From contig JAJZAH010000003.1 in the NCBI GenBank assembly GCA_021799535.1, forward strand, positions 1-64,000: a DNA stretch of 64,000 bases, in the 5' to 3' direction. Positions 9,855 to 19,632 of the stretch are shown here, in pieces. Made by a program: the position numbers and the translations under genes. Below the pieces are notes generated by a model. It saw only the letters and a program-made list of their open reading frames with translations, searched no databases and was not told the DNA's origin. This DNA is from Nanobdellota archaeon. GTDB taxonomy: Archaea; Nanobdellota; Nanobdellia; Pacearchaeales; GW2011-AR1. Every line of letters starts with the position of its first letter. Position 1 is the stretch's first letter.

Positions 9855-10847
9855 TTACAAGAACTTTTCTAATTTCTTCACGAATTCAGCAAGTCTGTGA
9901 GAATATCCATATTCGTTGTCATACCAAGACAGGACTTTTACAGTATTGCCTATAAGCATTGTGGAGATGCCATCAACAATTGAAGAGTGCGTGTCGCCTA
10001 TCACATCAGAAGAGACAATTTCATCTTCAGTATAATCAAGTATCCCTTTCATTTTTCCGGATGCGGCTTTTTTGAAAGCTTCGTTGATCTCGTTTTTATC
10101 CCTAGGGGTTTTCTCAAGGTCTGCTACAAAATCAACTATGCTTCCTGCAGGGACAGGAACTCTCATTGCAAGTCCATCTATCTTACCGGAAAGCTTTGGT
10201 ATCACTTCAATGACCGCTTTTGTCGCTCCTGAAGTTGTGGGGACAATGTTAAGAGCACCCGCTCTTCCTCTCCTTAGTTTCTTGTCCGGGCCGTCAACGA
10301 TTTTTTGAGAGGCAGTATAAGCGTGAACAGTTGTCATGAAACCTTTCTTTATCCCGAAATTTTCCTCAAGAACTTTCGCCACAGGTGCAAGGCAGTTCGT
10401 GGTGCAGCTTGCCATTGAAAGTATCTGATGCTCTTTCTTTATTATATTGTCATTTACCCCAAGAACTATAGTCGCATCAGGGTTTTTCGCCGGAGCGGAA
10501 ATAACGACTTTTTTTGCTCCTGCTTTTATGTGTTTTATTGCTCCATCCCGGTCAGTGAAAAAACCCGTAGATTCGACAACGACGTCTATTCCGAGCTTCT
10601 TCCAAGGGAGTTTCTCCGCATCTTTCTCCGAAAGAATTTGTATTTTCTTACCATTAACGTTTATGAAACCTTCTCCTGTTTCCACTTTTCCCTTGAATCT
10701 CCCCTGGGCAGAGTCATACTTGATGAGATAAGCAAGGGTCTTTGGATCGGTTAAATCATTTATTGCGACAACGTTCAGGCCAATATCAATGGCATTTCTC
10801 AAAACCAACCTTCCTATCCTCCCCAAACCGTTTATTGCAACTTTCAT
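9855..10847 (-). CDS. gapA: Glyceraldehyde-3-phosphate dehydrogenase, bacterial type I
   Basis: KVAINGLGRIGRLVLRN; SMASCTTNCLAPVAKVL catalytic motif; SWYDNEYGYSHRLAEFV. Confidence 0.97.
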   Translation of the reverse strand: MKVAINGLGRIGRLVLRNAIDIGLNVVAINDLTDPKTLAYLIKYDSAQGRFKGKVETGEGFINVNGKKIQILSEKDAEKLPWKKLGIDVVVESTGFFTDRDGAIKHIKAGAKKVVISAPAKNPDATIVLGVNDNIIKKEHQILSMASCTTNCLAPVAKVLEENFGIKKGFMTTVHAYTASQKIVDGPDKKLRRGRAGALNIVPTTSGATKAVIEVIPKLSGKIDGLAMRVPVPAGSIVDFVADLEKTPRDKNEINEAFKKAASGKMKGILDYTEDEIVSSDVIGDTHSSIVDGISTMLIGNTVKVLSWYDNEYGYSHRLAEFVKKLEKFL

Positions 10848-10989
10848 TTGAACCTCTTTTATACTTGTAATAAAGAACCCCATTTTAAAAAGTTTATGAA
10901 AGTGACACTCAGAAAAAAGATGAATTTAGAAGATTGAATTTATGAAGAATTAAAGGTTTCTCTAATTTCCTAAGATTCCATGCAAGAAG

Positions 10990-11121
10990 TTGTATTTCTT
11001 TATCGAAAAATATTTGGATCATCCGGAATATCTTGTAAGCGAGTCCGCGAAGATAACTAAAGAGAGATTGCTTAATTTGAAGAATCCTTATTCAGGTGTA
11101 AGACATTTCAAGAAAGTTTAA
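10990..11121 (+). pseudogene. Possible C-terminal gene remnant without a plausible ATG
   Basis: Frame reads YFFIEKYLDHPEYLVSESAKITKERLLNLKNPYSGVRHFKKV then stop; upstream frame is closed by stops. Confidence 0.3.
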
Positions 11122-11426
11122 TCCTTCATCTCAATTTTTATATTGACAGATTTAGGGACCCTCATTCTCATGATGCTGTGAAGTATCTTTTCATTTGCAG
11201 GTATGTCTATCAGTCTTTTATGTATTCTCATCTCAAACCTGTCGAAAGTCGCAGTCCCGTTCCCGCATGGTGACTTCCTTGTTGTCACCTTCAGCTTTTT
11301 TGTCGGAAGAGGCACTGGCCCGGAGATACTTATACCTGCATTTTTAGACATATCCTTTATTGAGCTGCAAATTTCATTAAGCATATTTATGTCTGTCGAG
11401 TTCAATTTTATTCTTACTTTAGCCAT
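11118..11426 (-). CDS. rpsJ: Ribosomal protein uS10
   Basis: MAKVRIKLNSTD; GPVPLPTKKLKVTTRKSPCGNGTATFDRFEMRIHKRLIDI. Confidence 0.96.
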   Translation of the reverse strand: MAKVRIKLNSTDINMLNEICSSIKDMSKNAGISISGPVPLPTKKLKVTTRKSPCGNGTATFDRFEMRIHKRLIDIPANEKILHSIMRMRVPKSVNIKIEMKD

Positions 11427-11528
11427 ATCCAATTTATCCTAAAATGGTTTAAAAACCTTTCTTTGATATTTTGACATTCGCCTCGGCAATATAAATTCTT
11501 AAAAACAGGCTCTTCAAATTAAGGTAAA

Positions 11529-11822
11529 ATGCATTGGTATTTTCCCGAACCTGATGACCCGGTTTGGTATACAGATTATATGAGGGGACTCGGAGACAGA
11601 AAACTCCCTGCTCCTGCAAAGAAGTTGTTGGAATATCTTGACAAAGGGGAGTGGAGGAATAGCATCAAAAGAGCCGGTGCAGGAAAGAAGTCAATAGAAG
11701 CCTGTTTAGAGATAGGTCTTGTCAAGAAAAAGAATTTTCAAATCTCGGAAAAGAATAAAGTCACAAGATACAGGATAACCAGAGAAGGTGAGAAAGCACT
11801 CGAGACGGGAGAACTGCCCTAA
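11529..11822 (+). CDS. Small winged-helix-like protein
   Basis: C-terminal IEACLEIGLVKKKNFQISEKNKVTRYRITREGEKALETGEL is typical of a wHTH beta-wing. Confidence 0.5.
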   Translation: MHWYFPEPDDPVWYTDYMRGLGDRKLPAPAKKLLEYLDKGEWRNSIKRAGAGKKSIEACLEIGLVKKKNFQISEKNKVTRYRITREGEKALETGELP

Positions 11823-12809
11823 TTATTTCATCCTGGGATAAGCTCCGGGATAATAATCAAGTTTGTCCTCATTCATGATGATTACAAAATCGTGGTTCTT
11901 TATCAGGTCGGGAAACCTCTCTTTTATCCCGGACATCGTTTCATGGAACCTGTTGAAGTTCTCTATCTCAAAATCCAGTTCCATGTCCCAGCTCCCTATG
12001 CACTTTATCAGATAAGTTAGGTTCCTGAGAGAACCCAAGTATTCTATGAGTTCCCTGATTTTTTTCTCATTGGGATTTTTGAGCCTCAGGAAAGCCTTGC
12101 AGTATATCCAGTCAAATTTGTTCAGGTCCATGAAAACCCTGTTCAGTATGACAATCTTTTGCCTGATAAGGTTTTTCAGCCTGTAACCTGCGACTCGGGG
12201 AGTTGTCTTTGTCCTTCTCGCAATCTCTATAATCGGCATCCGGGCATTATTTACAAGAATTTTAACAATCTCCTCGTCGGTCTTGTCCAGATCCATTTTT
12301 TTCCTCCCGCCCTGATAAACCGCTTCCTGATTGATTTTATTGTCCAAGAGATATTCTTTTCTCCAGTGGGGAACTTCGAGAGTTATCGTCGTCTCTTTTT
12401 CCGATATGAACCTAGAGAAATTCTCTTCAAGTTCCCGGACACTTTCATCGAATTCATAAATGTCCTTGACCAAATAACCTGCGATTATGTCCCATTTTCC
12501 TGAGCATGTTGCTATCCATTCGGTTTTTTTATGGTCTTTAAGGAAATTGATTATCTGAGAGAAATCTTCTTTCGTTGCTCCTTCAAGTGAAAGGTAAAGT
12601 TTGTACTTAGAATATCCTAATTTATAGGTATCTATCACGGAGCTGAATCTTGTTATTATCCCTTTACCAAGGAGATTCTCTATCCTATATTTCACCGCCT
12701 GCTTAGAGAGCCTGACCTTTTTCCCGATCTCCGAGTCACTTTGCCTGCAATCTTTATCGAGCTCGAAGAGTATCTTCCTATCCTTTATATCTAACATTTC
12801 TTTAATCAT
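11823..12809 (-). CDS. Tandem Lrp/AsnC-family regulator (two HTH-RAM units)
   Basis: Two HTH copies (LDIKDRKILFELDKDCRQSDSEIGKKVRLSKQAVKYRI; LDKTDEEIVKILVNNARMPIIEIARRTKTTPRVAGYRL), each followed by an Lrp-like ligand-binding domain. Confidence 0.9.
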   Translation of the reverse strand: MIKEMLDIKDRKILFELDKDCRQSDSEIGKKVRLSKQAVKYRIENLLGKGIITRFSSVIDTYKLGYSKYKLYLSLEGATKEDFSQIINFLKDHKKTEWIATCSGKWDIIAGYLVKDIYEFDESVRELEENFSRFISEKETTITLEVPHWRKEYLLDNKINQEAVYQGGRKKMDLDKTDEEIVKILVNNARMPIIEIARRTKTTPRVAGYRLKNLIRQKIVILNRVFMDLNKFDWIYCKAFLRLKNPNEKKIRELIEYLGSLRNLTYLIKCIGSWDMELDFEIENFNRFHETMSGIKERFPDLIKNHDFVIIMNEDKLDYYPGAYPRMK

Positions 12810-12850
12810 ATTAACTTTATGACAATTTAGTATATAAATTTGTTGTTTTA

Positions 12851-12869
12851 TTCTTAAATTGTTTAAGAA
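12851..12869. promoter_or_regulatory. Perfect inverted repeat TTCTTAAA-TTG-TTTAAGAA in divergent intergenic region
   Basis: 8-bp perfect arms, 3-nt spacer, between the Lrp-like gene and the 12908 ORF. Confidence 0.65.
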
Positions 12870-12907
12870 CATTAATATAAGCAGGTTACTATTTCAAAGT
12901 AATCAAA

Positions 12908-13474
12908 ATGAAAACAATGAAATCAAGATCAAAACTGAGGAATTTTCTTAAGCTCGGTCCGAGTGATGACGAGATGGAAGAGCAAAGAGTTCTCCATGAG
13001 GCAATCTTGAGAGAATTCGACGGCAACGAAGAGTATACAAGAAAATATGGGAATGAAATTGAATTATCTATTAGGAAAAAAGAGGATGGAAAATACTCAA
13101 TAAGTTTTAATAATAGTTCAGAATACTTGGGTATAGCAAGGGAGGCGGCGTCTAAAGGCGACTCAGAAAAGAGTTTAGTTTTTTACAATTTGGCAATTAA
13201 GAGGGCTGAAAGATTTGCGGAAAATGATAAGGGTTGGATGTCTTTTGCCGGAAACTTGAGAGAAGCCGGAGACTATGCGGAATGCGCTGAGATTGCAAGA
13301 GAGGCGGGGATGCCTGAAAGAGAAAAGCATTATCTTGAAAATCTCCTGGACGTCTACGAAACTCATGAGAGATATTCTGATGCTATAAGGATTGCAAAAA
13401 AGCTTAACCTTGAAGAGAGAGTAAAAGCTTATAAAAAGATAATTTCAGCTAAGAAAAAACTCAGAATCATTTGA
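12908..13474 (+). CDS. Uncharacterised helical-repeat (TPR-like) protein
   Basis: GIAREAASKGDSEKSLVFYNLAIKRAERF, repeated helical pairs. Confidence 0.5.
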   Translation: MKTMKSRSKLRNFLKLGPSDDEMEEQRVLHEAILREFDGNEEYTRKYGNEIELSIRKKEDGKYSISFNNSSEYLGIAREAASKGDSEKSLVFYNLAIKRAERFAENDKGWMSFAGNLREAGDYAECAEIAREAGMPEREKHYLENLLDVYETHERYSDAIRIAKKLNLEERVKAYKKIISAKKKLRII

Positions 13475-13600
13475 GATAAAGATTTTTATTCTTCTTAATA
13501 CACCTTAATATCCATCGTCAACAACCTTTTTATATCTCTTCGGCGTAATTATTAGAAAAGAGGCGAGTGATTTTGTGGCAGAGATAATCTTTCTCCATGA

Positions 13601-15331
13601 ATGGCTCGTGTGAAATCAGAAGGAAAAATGGATGCAACTTTTTTGGGACTCGCAGTTATCCTTTTTGCAGCTTTTATAGTATCTTATCTCGTGAGAACTC
13701 TAAACCAGCCCTTGATAATAGGATATATAATAGCAGGGATCATTATTAGCCCGATTCTTGTGAGCATAGGCGCATCGACAAGCACAATAAACCTCTTCAG
13801 CGAACTGGGGATATCATTCCTTCTCTTTATAGTCGGTTTAAGCTTGAATCCAAAAGTCATAAAAGAAATTGGCGGAGCATCACTTTTCATAGGTTTCGGG
13901 CAGATGGTACTGACATTTATAGCAACATATCTTGTGTCAGGTTCTCTTATGCACGCGGATATGATTACCTCCGTTTATTATGGCATCGCAGTATCCTTTT
14001 CATCGACGATTATTGTCCTTAAACTCCTTTCTGATAAACGGGAGATAGATTCACTTTCATCTAAAATTTCAATAGGCATACTTATAGTTCAAGACATTGC
14101 CGCTGCAGCAGTCCTGATTTTCATCTCTTCCATGTCTGGAATGAGCGGAAGTGGCACTTGGGAAGCCTTCATTGGCGGAGGGATCCTTATAATTCTACTT
14201 CTTATTGGCGGTTATTTTGCGCTGCCAAGAATAATGAAAAAAATCGCAAAGTCACAAGAACTGCTGTTCTTATTTTCCATAGGATGGTGCTTTGTGCTTG
14301 CCGCTTTATTCTCTTATATAGGATTCTCAATGGAAATTGGCTCGCTTCTTGCGGGGATAATACTCTCTACAAGCCCTTACGCAACCGAAATATCCTCAAA
14401 GATAAGGCCACTTAGAGATTTTTTTCTTATCATATTTTTTATCATCCTTGGGCTGAGCCTCCAGATTTCAGAGATACAGTTAATCCTCATTCCGGCAATA
14501 ATCCTCTCCGGAATATCTTTAATATTCAAGCCGGTTATCCTCATGGTTTTTGGAAGGTTTTTCAGTTACACAAGAAGGACGAATTTCCTTGTCGGCTCTG
14601 CACTTTCGCAGATATCAGAGTTCTCATTGATTGTCGGAGCTCTTGGGCTTTCAATGGGTCAGATTTCAAGATTAACCTTTGATACAATAATCCTGACACT
14701 TTTGATAACTATTTTTCTGTCAAGCTATTTTATAACTTACTCAGGAGATATATACAATAAGCTCTCCGGTGCATTATCTATATTTGAAAACAAGAAGGCA
14801 AAGAGAAGTGTTCATCTGAGAAGGGACTATAACACTGTCTTGTTCGGATACAACAGGATAGGTTTTAGCATATTAAACGCTCTGAAAAGGATGAAAAGGA
14901 AGTACATAGTTGTTGATTTCAACCCCGACACCATCGCCAAGCTGAATAAGTTCGGCATACCTGCCTTATATGGGGATGTGTATGATAAAGATTTTTTGGA
15001 TGACCTTAAACTTAAGGACCTCAGTCTTGTCATTTCAACCATTCCAGAGGTTGAGACAAATGAACTTATAATAGAAACAGTAAGAGAGGTCAATAAAGAT
15101 GCGATAATAATTCTCAGGGCACATACAGTCGAAGATGCGATGAGGCTTTATGATCACGGCGCCAATTATGTGCTGACTCCGCATTTCCTCGGAGGGGAGT
15201 TCGTCGCAAGGATGATAAAACATGAGAAGGCGGGAGATCAAGATTACGGTGAGGAAAGAAAGAAGCACATAAAAATGCTCAAAGAAATCGTGGAGCAGAT
15301 AGGAGACCACCCCATGATCGAGAAGAATTAA
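13601..15331 (+). CDS. Kef-type CPA2 cation/H+ antiporter with TrkA-N (RCK) domain
   Basis: 12-TM-like hydrophobic region, GYIIAGIIISP, GISFLLFIVGLSLNPKVIKE; C-terminal NTVLFGYNRIGFSILNALKRMKRKYIVVDFNPD. Confidence 0.92.
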   Translation: MARVKSEGKMDATFLGLAVILFAAFIVSYLVRTLNQPLIIGYIIAGIIISPILVSIGASTSTINLFSELGISFLLFIVGLSLNPKVIKEIGGASLFIGFGQMVLTFIATYLVSGSLMHADMITSVYYGIAVSFSSTIIVLKLLSDKREIDSLSSKISIGILIVQDIAAAAVLIFISSMSGMSGSGTWEAFIGGGILIILLLIGGYFALPRIMKKIAKSQELLFLFSIGWCFVLAALFSYIGFSMEIGSLLAGIILSTSPYATEISSKIRPLRDFFLIIFFIILGLSLQISEIQLILIPAIILSGISLIFKPVILMVFGRFFSYTRRTNFLVGSALSQISEFSLIVGALGLSMGQISRLTFDTIILTLLITIFLSSYFITYSGDIYNKLSGALSIFENKKAKRSVHLRRDYNTVLFGYNRIGFSILNALKRMKRKYIVVDFNPDTIAKLNKFGIPALYGDVYDKDFLDDLKLKDLSLVISTIPEVETNELIIETVREVNKDAIIILRAHTVEDAMRLYDHGANYVLTPHFLGGEFVARMIKHEKAGDQDYGEERKKHIKMLKEIVEQIGDHPMIEKN

Positions 15332-15681
15332 ATATGCTTAAATTTCTTCTCGAGTTGGTTTTCTTTTTTGAACCTTTTCCTCTTTGAATTATTAGCTGCA
15401 AAGGTTCCAAAGGACCCTCCAACAACTGTAGTTAGTGCTCCTAATGGTATATATGGAGATGATGCTATAGGGATTGCATTGACAGCCAATGCCGCCCCCC
15501 ATGTAATCAATTCTTCGATTGCTCCGTTTGTTTTTACTCCTCCAAGTAAGGTGTAGCGTGCAGCAATTGTTGGTGCTACTATTCCGGCAATCATCCCCGT
15601 GTGGATGTAAGCCCTCTCCTTGAAATTGTAACCTTGTCTTTCAAGATATTCTTTTATTCTTCCCATTTTTTTATCTTTCAT
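15328..15681 (-). CDS. Small membrane protein, predicted target of the adjacent HTH_10 regulator
   Basis: Two hydrophobic stretches; perfect palindrome in its upstream region. Confidence 0.55.
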   Translation of the reverse strand: MKDKKMGRIKEYLERQGYNFKERAYIHTGMIAGIVAPTIAARYTLLGGVKTNGAIEELITWGAALAVNAIPIASSPYIPLGALTTVVGGSFGTFAANNSKRKRFKKENQLEKKFKHI

Positions 15682-15724
15682 AATTTAATTACAAGAATGA
15701 GTAAAACAGAGGATTAATTCTTTT

Positions 15725-15742
15725 TACCGATTTAAATCGGTA
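15725..15742. promoter_or_regulatory. Perfect 18-bp palindrome TACCGATTTAAATCGGTA
   Basis: Upstream of the 15328..15681 minus-strand gene; near-identical element precedes the HTH_10 gene at 16394. Confidence 0.8.
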
Positions 15743-16390
15743 TCAATATCTGCCTGTGAAGAACTCGCTTATCTTTTTCTCAGCATATTTGAGATGCTGC
15801 TGGAAAGTAGAATATGAAATCCCTGATAATTTGGCAAGCTGTTTTATATCTATCCTCTTTGGATATTCATAATACCCTTTTTTCACAGCAAGTTCATAAG
15901 CACTTCTTTGTTTTTCTGTAAGGTTTGGCTGGACACCGAGGATAGAAACGCTTTTTATGCTCTCCTGGCGGAAATGAAGGATCTTGTAACTGTAATTTTT
16001 CCCGATGAACTTCAGAAGATCTGAAAGGTCCTCTTTTCCCCAACTTCCTAAATGATAAGTATAAATCCCAGAATGGTCTATCTTGACAGGAGAAAGGTAA
16101 ATAAATGATGGGCTGTAAAAAGGTGCGAATTTTTTGTCCTCTTTTATCAAAAGGTTGAAGAAATTTCCATTTGATTCCATCTTAAGAAAATATTTGCTTC
16201 TTTTCAGAAATCTTATAATACTTTCCTCATCTTTTTCATAACCAGTGACATTTCCAACGAGATTTATGAAAAGCCCTTTTGCTTTTTCATGTCTGGACAC
16301 AGGATAACCAGTTATGGTAAGGTTGAACCTCTTAGCGAGACTTCCAAAGAAAATATCTTCTCCCTTAAGGATGAATTTCAGGACCCACAT
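15743..16390 (-). CDS. HTH_10 (bacterio-opsin activator-like) transcription regulator A
   Basis: LTEKQRSAYELAVKKGYYEYPKRIDIKQLAKLSGISYSTFQQHLKYAEKKI; start MWVLKFILKGED. Confidence 0.88.
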   Translation of the reverse strand: MWVLKFILKGEDIFFGSLAKRFNLTITGYPVSRHEKAKGLFINLVGNVTGYEKDEESIIRFLKRSKYFLKMESNGNFFNLLIKEDKKFAPFYSPSFIYLSPVKIDHSGIYTYHLGSWGKEDLSDLLKFIGKNYSYKILHFRQESIKSVSILGVQPNLTEKQRSAYELAVKKGYYEYPKRIDIKQLAKLSGISYSTFQQHLKYAEKKISEFFTGRY

Positions 16391-16393
16391 GCA

Positions 16394-16411
16394 TACCAAT
16401 ATTAATCGGTA
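16394..16411. promoter_or_regulatory. Imperfect palindrome TACCAATATTAATCGGTA (autoregulatory operator candidate)
   Basis: Lies between a TATA-like TTTTTATATA (minus strand) and the HTH_10-A ATG; matches 15725..15742. Confidence 0.75.
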
Positions 16412-16471
16412 TATAAAAATCTGCTGTTTTTGAAAACAAATTTTTATAAATCCCGGAATTTCACCTTTTTC

Positions 16472-16777
16472 ATGAATATAGAATATGAACCTTATTACCT
16501 TCAGATAAAGATGAGCCAAAAATATGAATCCAAGCAGAAAGGTGTGAATCGCTTTGGTGATATACTTGACGGTATTTATTTAATGATTAAAAATACTTCT
16601 TCGGATTTCTCATTTGGATCTTTTCAAGGTAGGACATTAGGAAATGGGTGGGCAATACTTGAGTTTCATCCATCCGCTGAATGTGACAATTCACTACAAA
16701 AAGCGATAAGCCATCTTGAGATGCTTGGGCTTGAAGCTAAAGAAGTCGATCCTGAAAGAATAATAAGGCCGGATTAA
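16472..16777 (+). CDS. Hypothetical protein
   Basis: Intact ORF with TATA-like TTTATAAAT upstream. Confidence 0.45.
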   Translation: MNIEYEPYYLQIKMSQKYESKQKGVNRFGDILDGIYLMIKNTSSDFSFGSFQGRTLGNGWAILEFHPSAECDNSLQKAISHLEMLGLEAKEVDPERIIRPD

Positions 16778-16827
16778 TGGAGTGAGAAAATCTGAGGGTT
16801 GTTTGTATTTGATTAAGGGCAGAAGTT

Positions 16828-16974
16828 ATGATTATCGTTGCAACAATGATAACAGAAACAATTAATAGAGTCACGATATCCGGTGAGGTGGTCAAAAACA
16901 TCAAAAAGATTGTGAAGATACCAAATCACAAAGAAACAATAAACGGAAGAATCATTAAACATTCCAGAAAATAA
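16828..16974 (+). CDS. Small hypothetical protein (48 aa)
   Basis: ORF MIIVATMITETINRVTISGEVVKNIKKIVKIPNHKETINGRIIKHSRK, not in the ORF track. Confidence 0.25.
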   Translation: MIIVATMITETINRVTISGEVVKNIKKIVKIPNHKETINGRIIKHSRK

Positions 16975-17015
16975 ATAAGTGCCCAGAAAAAAAGCCCACT
17001 TTCCCAGCTTACTGG

Positions 17016-19553
17016 TTAAAGTTCATATTTTCTGAAAAAGGTTCTTTTGCTCAATTCCACGAGGCCTAAATAGGTCATGACTGCAACTGCGAGGAAAATA
17101 AAATATATTCCCGGCATCGGCTGGAGGCTGAATAACCCTCCCAAAGCAGTATAAGGGATAATCAAAGCCGCTGCAACAATCCCGAAGCAGCTTATCAGAA
17201 TCCATTTTCCAGGATTACTTTTCCAGAATGGCGAACGTCTGGTCCTTATAACAAAAACAACAAGGGTCTGCGTTGCAATTGACTCAACAAACCACCCTGT
17301 CCTGAATGCGATATCTGAAAACCGAAAGATGAAAAGCATAACCCCAAAAGTGATAAAATCATAAAGTGAACTTATCGGTCCAAACCAAATCATAAACCTC
17401 CGGATTAATTCAAGATTAAATTTCTTGGGCTTTTTCATGTATTCGGGATCGACGTTATCACCGGAAATTGGAAGCTGGGATAGGTCATAAAGCATATTAT
17501 TCAGAAGGACCTGAGGGGGCAGCATCGGCAAAAAGGGAAGGAAAAATGATGAAACAGACATGCTGAGCATATTCCCAAAATCAGAGCTCACCCCCATAAG
17601 AATATATTTTACTGAATTGCCGAAGATTTTCCTCCCCTCAAGAACTCCATCTGCAAGAATATCCAGGTTTTTCTTTAAAAGGATTATATCTGATGCATCT
17701 TTTGCAACATCAACTGCAGAGTCCACAGATATTCCAATATCCGCTTCGTGCAACGCCGCGATGTCATTGACGCCATCGCCCATATATCCCACATCATGAT
17801 CAAGCTCTTTTAAGGCTTTTATTATCCTAGATTTATCCTCAGGGGACAGTCTGCAGAAGAGATTAGTTTCCTGGACAATCTGAGCTAAACTTTTATCATC
17901 CGCTTTTCTTATCTCATCCCCAATCACTATTTTTGAGATGCTTATTCCAACTTCTTCAGCTATTTTTTTTGTGACTATTTCATTATCACCTGTCAAAATT
18001 TTAAAGTCCACATTAAGTGATTTTAATTTTTCAATTGCTTCCTTTGCGGTCTTTTTCGGAGGATCTGATAAGACAATAAATCCAAGAAAAATCATCTCTT
18101 TCTCGTCACTTTTTGAATATTTTTCTTTTGCGGAATTTTTGTACGCTACAGCTATCACTCTTAGCCCGCTGCCTGAAAGTTCAGTGAATTTCTTTTTTAT
18201 TTCTTCTTTGTACCTGCCTATGCTGCCTATCCTCCCGTTAAGATCAATCTTTGAGCATATTTCAACGACTGGCACTGTCGCGCCTTTTGTTATCAAGATG
18301 ACTTCTCTTCCCCGCTTTACAACAACAGACATCCTTTTTCTTTCATAGTCAAACGGGATTTCGTCAATTTTAGAGTAAGATTTGGAAAGAGTTGTTATCT
18401 TTTGCCCAGCCTGCTGGAGGATTGCAACGTCTATAGGATTTCCAAATGTTTTCTTCCCGTGGGACATAGCAGAATTACAAAGGGTCCCGTAAAGCAATAT
18501 CTCCTCGCTGGCACGTCCTTCAATATCAAAGTACCCGTCTAGCTTTATATTCCCTTCTGTAATTGTCCCAGTTTTATCAGTGCAGAGGATATCCATATTG
18601 CCAAAGTCCTCAATTGAGATTAGTCTTTTTACAATCACATCTTTTCTTGCCATCTTTTTAGCCCCCATAGACATACTCACAGTTAGTATCACTGGAAGCA
18701 TCTCAGGAGCTATTCCTATCGCTATCGCGAGGGCAAAAAGAAGTGAATCAAGGAAATTTTGCTTCAGAAGAGCATTAGCGATAAATATAATAACAGTTAG
18801 GATAAGTGTGACTTTTATAAGGAAATTCACAAATTTATTGATGCCTTTCTGGAATTCAATCTGGGGTTTCTCCTGAACAACTTCTTTTGACAATTTCCCT
18901 AATTTGGTGTCATTCCCGATAAAAATTACCACCCCTGTCGCTTCGCCGTCTGAAACGATTGTACCGGCCAGGGCGTAATTCTGAAGATTTAAAGTTTTAT
19001 TATCACGAACTGGTTCTGAGGTCTTATGCACAGGGACCGATTCCCCTGTAAGTGTTGATTCATTTATTTCAAGGTTTTTTGCGTCTATTATCCTGAGATC
19101 TGCCGGCACTTTGCTTCCTATATTCAAAATGACTATATCCCCCGGGACGAGATTCTTCACATCAATTTCTGTTTTTTCATTGTTTCTTATCACAATTGTT
19201 TTGTGGGAAATTTTCCTGTTCAAATCCTCAACAATTCTTTCAGAGCGGTATTCCTGTATGAACGTCACAGTTGCGGACAAGACAATAAGAATTATTATAA
19301 TCAGCCCATCTATGAGCTCGCCAAGGAACATCGAAAGGGTACTTGCGACGATGAAAAGCCATAACAGTGGGCTTTTGAACTGCCTGATAAATATCATAAA
19401 AGCAGACTTTTTCTCTTTTATTTCATTATAGCCATATTTCTTCCGCCTTGATTCGACCTCAGATTCTGTAAGCCCGTGCCTTGATGTATTTAGCAAGTGG
19501 AACAGATCCCCTTCCTTTTTTTCCCAATAATTAGTCTCACCCTCTTTATGCAT
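17016..19553 (-). CDS. P-type cation ATPase (MgtA-like)
   Basis: LTGESVPVHKT, DKTGTITEG, ILTGDNE, GDGVNDIAALHEADIGISVDSAVDVAKDASDIIL. Confidence 0.95.
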   Translation of the reverse strand: MHKEGETNYWEKKEGDLFHLLNTSRHGLTESEVESRRKKYGYNEIKEKKSAFMIFIRQFKSPLLWLFIVASTLSMFLGELIDGLIIIILIVLSATVTFIQEYRSERIVEDLNRKISHKTIVIRNNEKTEIDVKNLVPGDIVILNIGSKVPADLRIIDAKNLEINESTLTGESVPVHKTSEPVRDNKTLNLQNYALAGTIVSDGEATGVVIFIGNDTKLGKLSKEVVQEKPQIEFQKGINKFVNFLIKVTLILTVIIFIANALLKQNFLDSLLFALAIAIGIAPEMLPVILTVSMSMGAKKMARKDVIVKRLISIEDFGNMDILCTDKTGTITEGNIKLDGYFDIEGRASEEILLYGTLCNSAMSHGKKTFGNPIDVAILQQAGQKITTLSKSYSKIDEIPFDYERKRMSVVVKRGREVILITKGATVPVVEICSKIDLNGRIGSIGRYKEEIKKKFTELSGSGLRVIAVAYKNSAKEKYSKSDEKEMIFLGFIVLSDPPKKTAKEAIEKLKSLNVDFKILTGDNEIVTKKIAEEVGISISKIVIGDEIRKADDKSLAQIVQETNLFCRLSPEDKSRIIKALKELDHDVGYMGDGVNDIAALHEADIGISVDSAVDVAKDASDIILLKKNLDILADGVLEGRKIFGNSVKYILMGVSSDFGNMLSMSVSSFFLPFLPMLPPQVLLNNMLYDLSQLPISGDNVDPEYMKKPKKFNLELIRRFMIWFGPISSLYDFITFGVMLFIFRFSDIAFRTGWFVESIATQTLVVFVIRTRRSPFWKSNPGKWILISCFGIVAAALIIPYTALGGLFSLQPMPGIYFIFLAVAVMTYLGLVELSKRTFFRKYEL

Positions 19554-19632
19554 TACTTATACATTCACAAATCCTGTTTATATTTTTTTTGACTCTAATT
19601 AAGTTTAAATAGAACCTCTGTCTTTTGACTCC

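Noticed and set aside
11529-11822. Ribosomal protein eS19 candidate
   Set aside because: Only a general winged-helix pattern is present; the conserved N-terminal eS19 motifs are missing.
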